Below, one piece after another: positions 8,056-15,334 of a stretch of DNA of 64,000 nucleotides; the stretch's first letter is position 1; every line of letters starts with the position of its first letter. This stretch comes from Sphingobacterium sp. UBA4616 (lineage in GTDB: Bacteria; Bacteroidota; Bacteroidia; Sphingobacteriales; Sphingobacteriaceae): contig DGIS01000010.1 in assembly GCA_002386525.1 (NCBI GenBank), positions 62,001 through 126,000 of the forward strand, read 5' to 3'. The position numbers and the translations under genes were made by a program. A model generated the notes under the pieces. That model did no database searches, was not told the DNA's origin, and saw only the letters and a program-made list of their open reading frames with translations.

Positions 8056-9027
8056 ATGCCCAAGCTACGGGAAGACAGCTCGGCAATATTTTCCATAGGA
8101 CAGGAAGAAATGGAAAGGGATTTTTATCTGTCCCTTTCCCTCCTAGCCGAACATTTCAGTATTGAGTCCATTGACAGCAGAAGCTACGGCTACCCGTACA
8201 ATATCGCAATAGCCATTGCGGACATGGAGAAAAGGCTGAAATCTGCCATTCCCCATTGGGAAGCATTGCGGCTGGTCACGGATGGATGCAAGACCTTTCT
8301 CGAAACGGAAGAACGCTACAATGTTGGCACTACCCTATACTATATACCCCTTGCCCCGCTCCTGCTGATGCTCGCCGATTCAAGACGCAAAAGGAATGCA
8401 CTGCTGCTCGTTTCTGCCTGCTCTTACCTCTACCATATAGTGTCAATACCCTATTACACCCATTCGGGAAGCTATCTTTCTTGGACGTATGAAATGATGG
8501 GCGAATGGATAGCGGAAGACGACAGCAACGAGCAGAGGGAACAGGACATGCAGGAACTTTTCAAGGCGCAGTGGATTGGGGTACGTATGGAGCAGAAGCT
8601 GTATAACATAATGAACATCAATTTTTTTGAAAAGCGACTCCATGTTTTCAGGGCGCACGATGATTTTGACAATGCCTGTAGAAAGGTAGCGCGCAACGCC
8701 CTTGCCCTCTATCGGGAATATCCCGATGCGCATATTTTCAGAAACGCACCGACAGCCGATGAAAATGAATGCGATGAGCAGGACAGCATTCCCATGCCTT
8801 GGTATATTTCTTTTATTGCTGATACCGAAGGATGGCTTTATCAGACGATACAGGACAGTATCAACAATGAGTTTAACGAGTATGGCGAGATGGACTGCCC
8901 AGTAGTCCGAAAACGGTTTGACGGTACTCAGGTTACAACGCAGAACCTCGATTTTGAGAACCGCCTATTCGGATTGCTAGTTGATTTATGTACCCTGCTC
9001 AATGATTATAAAACCACAAGAAAATGA
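8056..9027 (+). CDS. PRTRC system protein F-like
   Basis: The slot between C and B and the length (323 residues from the ATG chosen here) fit PRTRC protein F. I start at MPKLREDSSAIFS because the 65 extra codons from the upstream ATG at 7861 read as an out-of-frame shadow of the small gene at 7868. The protein has a hydrophobic central segment (LYYIPLAPLLLML and LLLVSACSYLYHIVS) and an acidic C-terminal half. The stop overlaps the next start by 4 bases (ATGA). Function in the cassette is unknown. Confidence 0.65.
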   Translation: MPKLREDSSAIFSIGQEEMERDFYLSLSLLAEHFSIESIDSRSYGYPYNIAIAIADMEKRLKSAIPHWEALRLVTDGCKTFLETEERYNVGTTLYYIPLAPLLLMLADSRRKRNALLLVSACSYLYHIVSIPYYTHSGSYLSWTYEMMGEWIAEDDSNEQREQDMQELFKAQWIGVRMEQKLYNIMNINFFEKRLHVFRAHDDFDNACRKVARNALALYREYPDAHIFRNAPTADENECDEQDSIPMPWYISFIADTEGWLYQTIQDSINNEFNEYGEMDCPVVRKRFDGTQVTTQNLDFENRLFGLLVDLCTLLNDYKTTRK

Positions 9028-9746
9028 AAACACGAGAAGATATTACAGAAAACTTCGGTACGCTGTACCATCCAAAATCCGCTTTGGTTTTCTACAAGAG
9101 CAGAGGTTTGGATGCCGATATGTATGTCGAGCACTTTGACATGGACAGCTTTGGTAATCCTGTCAATGCCCATCCCCTCACCGTAAAGGAAGCACAGGCG
9201 TTGGCAATGGCACTATCTACCGAAAAGGACACCGCCTTTCTCAAAGCCAAAGGCGTGATGCCCGCAAATATACTGAACATAAATCCCATCGAGGATAGCG
9301 GTACGCTGGTATGGCATACCAAGCGGCAGAAACGACAGCTCTATTTTGCCGAAAACTTGGGTCTGCCGAGCGGTATGGCAAATGTACCCGCAATGGTATG
9401 GAAAGCAAGCAGGAATACCGTAGCGGTATTTGCAGTCCGCTCAGACCGAAGACCCAAAGAAAATACGCCCCTCTATCATGCTCCATTTTTCAATGTCTAT
9501 GACGATGGCAATGTCTGTATGGGTACGGTGGACATAGATATTGAAAACTCAGCATCGGCGGAAGAATTCATGAGGGCATGGGAAACCTATTTCTTCAACA
9601 GCTACTTTACGCACCTTTTGGGTGACGGAAACCGTGTTGTAGGAAATTGCGTGGCATTGTGGAAAAGTCTTGTCGGAACCGATGGGCGTTTTCCCAAAGA
9701 TATACTCCGAAAAAATTACAAGAAACTTAAAAACCTACTCAGATGA
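9024..9746 (+). CDS. PRTRC system protein B
   Basis: A 240-residue protein with the family signatures GTLYHPKSALVFY at the N-terminus, LPSGMANVPAMVWKA in the middle and an ENTPLYHAPFFNVYDDGNVCMGT-type block cut by a WKSLVG tail. Protein B is a conserved PRTRC member of unknown biochemistry. It overlaps both neighbours by 4 bases (ATGA junctions), showing translational coupling with F and ThiF. Confidence 0.85.
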   Translation: MKTREDITENFGTLYHPKSALVFYKSRGLDADMYVEHFDMDSFGNPVNAHPLTVKEAQALAMALSTEKDTAFLKAKGVMPANILNINPIEDSGTLVWHTKRQKRQLYFAENLGLPSGMANVPAMVWKASRNTVAVFAVRSDRRPKENTPLYHAPFFNVYDDGNVCMGTVDIDIENSASAEEFMRAWETYFFNSYFTHLLGDGNRVVGNCVALWKSLVGTDGRFPKDILRKNYKKLKNLLR

Positions 9747-10549
9747 AAACAGAAAAGACAGCAGTGCATTTTACGGAAAACTATCTCATAAGTCCGACCA
9801 ATCCCATTGAGGTCTGTCTCGTGGGGGCGGGCGGTACGGGTTCAAAAGTGCTGACCGCCCTGATGGAAATGAACCACAGCCTGTTGGCACTCGGACATGC
9901 GGGATTGCAGGTGCGCCTTTGGGACGACGATGTGATTACTGAGGCAAACTTGGGACGGCAGCGTTTTGCCGAGTGCGAAATCGGCTTGAAAAAGTCGGTC
10001 GCCCTCATCAACCGTGCGAACCGTTGGTCGGGTACGAACTGGAAAGCAGAAACAGCAAAGTTCGAGAAGAATAACTATGGCGGACTGCCACAGAATGCAC
10101 TAGCCACAATCTACATTTCCTGCGTGGACAGCGTAAAGGCTAGGTTTGGTATGGCCAACATACTTTTAAATATCGAAGTTGACAAAAACCAACGGACACA
10201 GCCGAAATATTGGCTCGACTTCGGGAACGGCAGGGATTCAGGACAGGTGATACTGTCCACCATAGGCGTAATAAAACAGCCAGATTCCAAGAAATATGAA
10301 ACGGTCGGACGGCTTCCATTTGTTACCGAGGAATTCGGGGAACTACTCAGGATTTCCGAACAGACGGACGATACACCAAGCTGTTCGGTAGCCGAAGCAT
10401 TGGAAAAACAGGACTTGTTTATAAACTCCACCCTTGCGCAGATGGGATGCTCGCTCCTTTGGAACCTATTCCGCTACGGCATGACCGAGTACAGGGGATT
10501 TTTTCTAAACCTGCATAATTTCCATGCACAGCCGCTGAAAATCGCCTGA
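9743..10549 (+). CDS. PRTRC system ThiF family protein
   Basis: A 268-residue E1-like (ThiF/MoeB/UBA) adenylating-fold protein. The nucleotide loop is VGAGGTGSKV at about residues 28-37, followed by the Asp-containing LWDDDVITEANLGRQRF block with the conserved Asn-Leu-x-Arg-Gln motif. Such enzymes adenylate a carboxy terminus; the partner in PRTRC is not known. It is the last gene of the coupled F-B-ThiF run and is followed by a strong hairpin terminator. Confidence 0.87.
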   Translation: MKTEKTAVHFTENYLISPTNPIEVCLVGAGGTGSKVLTALMEMNHSLLALGHAGLQVRLWDDDVITEANLGRQRFAECEIGLKKSVALINRANRWSGTNWKAETAKFEKNNYGGLPQNALATIYISCVDSVKARFGMANILLNIEVDKNQRTQPKYWLDFGNGRDSGQVILSTIGVIKQPDSKKYETVGRLPFVTEEFGELLRISEQTDDTPSCSVAEALEKQDLFINSTLAQMGCSLLWNLFRYGMTEYRGFFLNLHNFHAQPLKIA

Positions 10550-10565
10550 TACCCAAAATCGGGCG

Positions 10566-10608
10566 GCAAAAAGACAACCCCTCCCTACGGTCGGGAATGT
10601 CTTTTTGC
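10566..10608 (+). terminator. Terminator closing the PRTRC operon
   Basis: GCAAAAAGACA pairs perfectly over 11 bp with TGTCTTTTTGC, with a further TCCC/GGGA stem inside. The T-run lies within the descending arm and A-run in the ascending arm, so it can work in both directions. It begins 16 bases after the ThiF stop and marks the end of the GC-richer element core. Confidence 0.75.
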
Positions 10609-10969
10609 ATAAAATCGGTGCAGCCACAATGCCGCTTGCAGACCTGCGGCCCTTGCCCTGCCCCCGGCATAGAGGCCGTGTGCATATGCGGCGATATTTC
10701 ATATCGCAATCCTTTTATTTAGTCACCTCAAATTACGCTAAATGTTTTTTTAATTTCTATGAGACAGTGAACTCCATTTTCAATGTCAAAGCACGATTAC
10801 TATAGAACGATTGATAAAATATCAGAAAACATTTATCTGATCTACTAAATACTTATGGTAAACCGTAATCACTTAACAATATTTCTCTTTAGCTTTGAAA
10901 AAAGCTTATTACTTGTTAATAATTTTTATATTAGTATCTAGCCAAATAAAATTAGCTTAACATTCATTT
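10609..10969. other. Junction region between element core and AT-rich cargo
   Basis: The first 80 bases are GC-rich like the PRTRC genes (GCGGCCCTTGCCC-type runs) and hold no convincing gene. At about 10,700 composition switches abruptly to AT-rich, and this continues through the defence genes. The last 200 bases should hold the promoter of the DUF4297-HerA pair. I see no integrase site, insertion sequence or direct repeat that would show how the cargo was joined. Confidence 0.5.
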
Positions 10970-12181
10970 ATGACCGATAGAACAGCAACAGATACAATAA
11001 AAGGATATTTTTATCAATTCGATTTCGCAATACTTCAACTTCTAGAGTTACCAAATGATCCTGATTCAATTATTGTTGAAGGTATCGAGGATGTTGATAT
11101 TAGTTCGGCTACGGAACAAACAGCAATACAGTGTAAATATTACGCTAGAACGGAATATAACCATTCGGTCATTGCTAAGCCCATAAGGCTTATGCTAAAT
11201 CACTATAAAGATGTGATTAACGGAAAAAAACAAAAAGTTAACTATAAACTTTATGGATACTTCCAGACCGGGCAGAATAAGCTAACTCTTCCAATCGATT
11301 CTACTTTTCTAAAAGACCACTTCTTAACTTATTCTATTAAAAAGACTAAATATTTTCATCATATAAATCTCGCATTAAGCGAACTAGAACTAGATGATTT
11401 TATTTCATTGCTTAACATTGATATATATGCATCCGAATATCAAGACCAAATTTTCAAAATAATTAATCTCCTGTCTTCTATTTTTTCTTGCAATGCCTTT
11501 GAGGCAGAGCACTATTTTTATAATAATGCCTTGAAAGTTATTAAAGATATTGCTGTTGATTCCGATATCAAAAAAAGGAAAATAACCAAACAGACTTTCT
11601 TGAAAAAAATAAATAATAAGAGTGTTTTATTTAATGAATGGTTCGTAGCTTATAAAGGCGAAGCAAAATTATTTACGGAACTAAGAAAGCAGTATTTTAC
11701 CGATTTTAATGTATCTCCTTTTGAGCGGTTTTTCTTGATCGAAATTCCCGATAGTGCTTACATAAGATCCGAACTGAAAGATCTGATATTAACAATCTCT
11801 AGTAAATGGTCAAAATTATCAAAGAGAGAACCCACCCCCTTTTGTCCATACTTCTATTTTCATGGCATTGATAAACAGGAACTAGTATATTTAAAAGAAG
11901 AACTTTCTTCCGAAAATTACATATTTGTCGATGGGTTTGATTTTCACGGTTCATCGTTTAATCCCAAATCCATAACAAAATCTGCAAATTATAGCAATTC
12001 AATTAGAATGAAAATACTAAATGAATACGACCATATTGAATTGACTTTAGCAGAAATATTTAAGACTAAAGAGATCTTTGAATTTTACTGTACTGTACCG
12101 TTTTTACATGTTGACTATGTTAATATAAAACAGGTGAAGATTCAATACTCAAAATTAACTGACATAAAAAGAATTATTTAA
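10970..12181 (+). CDS. DUF4297 (Cap4-type) nuclease of a DUF4297-HerA defence system
   Basis: A 403-residue protein whose N-terminus carries a PD-(D/E)XK nuclease core of the DUF4297/Cap4 family: IKGYFYQFDFA, then VEGIEDVD (Glu37, Asp41, Asp43), then the catalytic Q54-x-K56 of TAIQCKYY. The C-terminal 250 residues are unrecognised and probably mediate assembly with the partner. Its stop directly abuts the ATG of a HerA ATPase gene. DUF4297 next to HerA is a known anti-phage pair in which the two form a large nuclease-ATPase complex that degrades DNA on infection. The family is recognised from motifs; activity is inferred. Confidence 0.75.
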   Translation: MTDRTATDTIKGYFYQFDFAILQLLELPNDPDSIIVEGIEDVDISSATEQTAIQCKYYARTEYNHSVIAKPIRLMLNHYKDVINGKKQKVNYKLYGYFQTGQNKLTLPIDSTFLKDHFLTYSIKKTKYFHHINLALSELELDDFISLLNIDIYASEYQDQIFKIINLLSSIFSCNAFEAEHYFYNNALKVIKDIAVDSDIKKRKITKQTFLKKINNKSVLFNEWFVAYKGEAKLFTELRKQYFTDFNVSPFERFFLIEIPDSAYIRSELKDLILTISSKWSKLSKREPTPFCPYFYFHGIDKQELVYLKEELSSENYIFVDGFDFHGSSFNPKSITKSANYSNSIRMKILNEYDHIELTLAEIFKTKEIFEFYCTVPFLHVDYVNIKQVKIQYSKLTDIKRII

Positions 12182-13960
12182 ATGGCTGAACAAAATCCAA
12201 AAATAAACGCAGAAGTAATTGCTGTTTATCCCGATAAAATTAAAATCATTGTTGATAATCTTGAAGATTTCAGAATTGCTGGTGAGGCCTTGCAGGTTGG
12301 TTCTTATTTAAAAATATCTGACAATGAAAATGCGATTTTAATGTCAATAATTGAAAATTTCTCCATTCTCGTAAATGAATCTGGCGAGCGCGATTATGCC
12401 ATCGAAGCATTTCCTATTGGAATGATAAAAAATGGCAAGTTTGCAAGAGGGGGTGATTCATTAGCTATACCTCCAAAAAAAGTGGAGCCTGCAACCGTAG
12501 AAGAAATAATGAAGATTTATGAGCAGTCTGTAGATGAAAAGGAGAAATTCACATTTGCCTCATTATCATCTAATCATAAGATTAGAATACCAATTAATGG
12601 AAACAAATTTTTCAACAAACACATTGCTATAGTTGGATCTACGGGATCAGGCAAGTCACACACGTTGTCAACAATCGTTCAGAAGGCAGTCGCTTCAAAA
12701 AGTGGAGAATTTGCTATTAATAATTCACACGTAATTATTTTTGACATACATTCAGAATATAAATCGGCATTTCCTGAGGCCAATTTCATCAATATTAAAA
12801 ATTTGGTCCTTCCTTATTGGCTATTAAACAGCGAAGAACTCGAAGACATTCTATTAGACACTGGCGAAAGAGATAATTATAACCAATCTGCCGTCTTTAG
12901 AAAATTAGTAACAGAAAACAAAAAAAAACACAATCCCAATCAATCTAAAATTTTCTACGACACACCTTTATATTTTGATATTAATGAAGTTCAAAATGCT
13001 TTATATAATTTCAAAGAAGAAACAAAAAATTCTAAGGCATCCAATCGATATATGATCAATGATGGATCATATGTGTGTAATGATTCCAGTACAACAACTG
13101 AATCAGGAATTATGTTGACAGAAGATGAACGGATTAAAAAATATTTTGAAAAAGAATATGAATTTCACCCTACAAAAAATCAGAACATTACAAAAGGTGA
13201 TTACGCCGACGGTTCTTTAGATAAATTTTTTGTACGCTTTCAAGAAAAAGTAAACCAAGATCGTCTAACTTTTCTGTTTGGTAGGGATGCTAAGTCAATT
13301 ACATTTGAGGACACTCTAAAAAATCTAATGGGATATGGAACAGAGAAGAATGCAAATATTACTGTAATAGATTTAAGTGGTATCCCATTTGAAGTACTAA
13401 GCATAACGGTATCTTTAATTTCACGAATGATATTTGAATATGGGTACTTTTATAAGCGACTAAGAAATGCAAAAGATCCAAACGAAAAAATCAATAATGA
13501 TATTCCAATTTTACTTGTTTATGAAGAAGCGCACAAATATGTACCAAACAGTGATTTGGTCAAATTCCGCTCCTCGAAGAAGTCAATAGAACGAATTGCT
13601 AAAGAAGGCAGAAAATACGGTGTAACATTACTCCTAGCCAGTCAAAGACCTTCTGAAATTTCAGAGACTATCTTTTCACAATGTAATAATTTTATTGCAA
13701 TGCGTTTAACAAATCCTATTGACCAGGGTTATGTTAAAAAACTATTGCCAGATACACTAGGAACGTTAATTGATACACTGCCATCCTTGAAGCAAGGAGA
13801 AGCGCTTTTAGTTGGTGAGGCCATAGTTCTACCTTCGGTCGTACAAATCGATAGATGCGAAAATGAACCATCATCCAACGATATACCTTATTGGGAACTT
13901 TGGAAAGAAGAATGGAAAAATTTAGACATTGAAGCGGTAAAAAAAGAATGGTATAGCTAG
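12182..13960 (+). CDS. herA: HerA/FtsK-type hexameric ATPase, partner of DUF4297 nuclease
   Basis: A 592-residue HerA-like translocase. An N-terminal HAS-barrel-like region (about 1-100) is followed by Walker A VGSTGSGKSH near residue 151, Walker B ILLVYEEAH near 444, and the EGRKYGVTLLLASQRPSE block typical of HerA, carrying sensor and arginine-finger residues. HerA proteins form hexameric rings that pump DNA or activate bound nucleases. The zero-base gap to the DUF4297 gene (TAA followed at once by ATG) points to coupled production of a fixed-ratio complex. A standalone repair HerA would instead sit beside nurA or mre11. Confidence 0.82.
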   Translation: MAEQNPKINAEVIAVYPDKIKIIVDNLEDFRIAGEALQVGSYLKISDNENAILMSIIENFSILVNESGERDYAIEAFPIGMIKNGKFARGGDSLAIPPKKVEPATVEEIMKIYEQSVDEKEKFTFASLSSNHKIRIPINGNKFFNKHIAIVGSTGSGKSHTLSTIVQKAVASKSGEFAINNSHVIIFDIHSEYKSAFPEANFINIKNLVLPYWLLNSEELEDILLDTGERDNYNQSAVFRKLVTENKKKHNPNQSKIFYDTPLYFDINEVQNALYNFKEETKNSKASNRYMINDGSYVCNDSSTTTESGIMLTEDERIKKYFEKEYEFHPTKNQNITKGDYADGSLDKFFVRFQEKVNQDRLTFLFGRDAKSITFEDTLKNLMGYGTEKNANITVIDLSGIPFEVLSITVSLISRMIFEYGYFYKRLRNAKDPNEKINNDIPILLVYEEAHKYVPNSDLVKFRSSKKSIERIAKEGRKYGVTLLLASQRPSEISETIFSQCNNFIAMRLTNPIDQGYVKKLLPDTLGTLIDTLPSLKQGEALLVGEAIVLPSVVQIDRCENEPSSNDIPYWELWKEEWKNLDIEAVKKEWYS

Positions 13961-14068
13961 TAAAGGTATGGCAGGTGAAAACGCATATTTTATAGGATAC
14001 TTAAAACGGCTCCACCGTATCTAAAGGATGGTTTGTAGCGGCATAACTAATTGATTTAAAGAGAAAAA

Positions 14069-14092
14069 CTTTTTGGTTACAAAACCAAAAAG
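14069..14092. terminator. 10-bp hairpin after the HerA gene
   Basis: CTTTTTGGTT pairs perfectly with AACCAAAAAG over a 4-base loop. The T-run is on the ascending arm, so the structure reads as a better terminator for leftward than rightward transcription, though it is the only hairpin seen between the HerA gene and the next gene. It lies about 110 bases after the HerA stop. Confidence 0.45.
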
Positions 14093-14229
14093 ATAAATAA
14101 TTGCGGAATATCTTTAACCAATATATAGATTATAAAAAATGTCCAATCAAAGGAATGGGGTCGTTTACGTATTAAAAATGAACAAAGGCAAGGATGAAGA
14201 TCTGCAACCGATAACGCTAAACAAAAAAT

Positions 14230-15270
14230 ATGTGCATTTATTTTAAAGATAAGGAAAATCTCCATTACACCAGTGGTGAACACATTTTTCCAGCGGGAAT
14301 TGGAGGTATAAAAAAATTGCCGAAGGAATATGTTAGCTTGGAATTTAATAACATGATTTCAAAAGTTGAACAAGAATTCCAGCGATCATCAATACTTGCA
14401 CTTCCAAGACAGTTCGTGGGGCCAGGTAAAAGAGGAAGTCTGAACATTACAAAAGAAACAAAATCTAAAATTTCTGTGTTTCGACATCAAAGTGACGAAA
14501 CGGTTTTTTCACTTGGGTACATAAGTAAAGGAAAACCATTTGAAATTCCGCATATTATTCTCAATAAAAGTACTGGTGAATATGCAGTGTCCATTGAACA
14601 TTCATCGATGATAAATAGTGATTTAAAAAGTTTTGCAGAAAATATTAGGAATGCGCTAAAGCTTAAAACACGTCTTATCAAATCTGATAAGCTCGACGAG
14701 CATACTGTTTTGTTAGGTATTAAGTCAGGAATTGAGGAAAATTATGATTGCTTTATTGCAACTCAAAATGGAGAAATAAATGTGTTTAATGAAAATACTC
14801 TTGCTGCTATTGCAACAGAATTGGAAAATCTAAAGGAATTTCCACAGTCAGAATCAATACATGTAGTCGTGCATCAATCTGCAAAAATCGGCACAGATTT
14901 TTATAGATGTAGTGCAAAAATTGCATTAAACTTCCTCGCAAGTTTTAAAGGAAAAAAATTTGTACTCGACAACCGCTTTGATCCCGTAAGAAATTGGATT
15001 GTAAACGATGGCGAGAATAATTTCGCGCAATTTGCAGAATCACTTCCCGTAGAATTCAAAAATATTTTTCCTGATGAATCTCACCAGGTATTTATACATA
15101 AAAAAAATAATACTTTAGTTGCACACGTTTGTTATTACAACCACTTCCGATCCGTGATTATTTTGTCCGAAAATTTTATCGAACCCTTCCAGCCACAAGG
15201 TTTTATTTGTGATTGGAAATCACAACGAGAAATTGACTTTTATGAATATCTACTTGAGCGAAAGCCTTAA
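14230..15270 (+). CDS. HNH-like protein lacking the zinc cysteines
   Basis: A 346-residue protein beginning MCIYFKDKENLHYTSGEHIFPAGIGG, then LPKEYVSLEFNN. This spacing matches HNH/treble-clef proteins that normally read CxxC...EHIxPxxIG...CxxCN. Here the first pair is C-I-Y-F and the second is S-L-E-F, so three of four zinc ligands are gone while the EH and N residues remain. The fold may be kept without zinc or may serve binding only. Start choice is firm because an in-frame stop lies 12 bases upstream. It sits 64 bases before the NB-ARC gene and may form a two-gene unit with it. Confidence 0.5.
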   Translation: MCIYFKDKENLHYTSGEHIFPAGIGGIKKLPKEYVSLEFNNMISKVEQEFQRSSILALPRQFVGPGKRGSLNITKETKSKISVFRHQSDETVFSLGYISKGKPFEIPHIILNKSTGEYAVSIEHSSMINSDLKSFAENIRNALKLKTRLIKSDKLDEHTVLLGIKSGIEENYDCFIATQNGEINVFNENTLAAIATELENLKEFPQSESIHVVVHQSAKIGTDFYRCSAKIALNFLASFKGKKFVLDNRFDPVRNWIVNDGENNFAQFAESLPVEFKNIFPDESHQVFIHKKNNTLVAHVCYYNHFRSVIILSENFIEPFQPQGFICDWKSQREIDFYEYLLERKP

Positions 15271-15334
15271 AGTCCTTCATCGTAATGGCAAAAAAAATTT
15301 TGTTAGACACTAAATTTCGTATCATAGTTTTAAA

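Noticed and set aside
12182..13960. DNA-repair HerA with NurA partner
   Set aside because: No NurA or Mre11 gene is nearby, and the abutting partner has a DUF4297 nuclease pattern.
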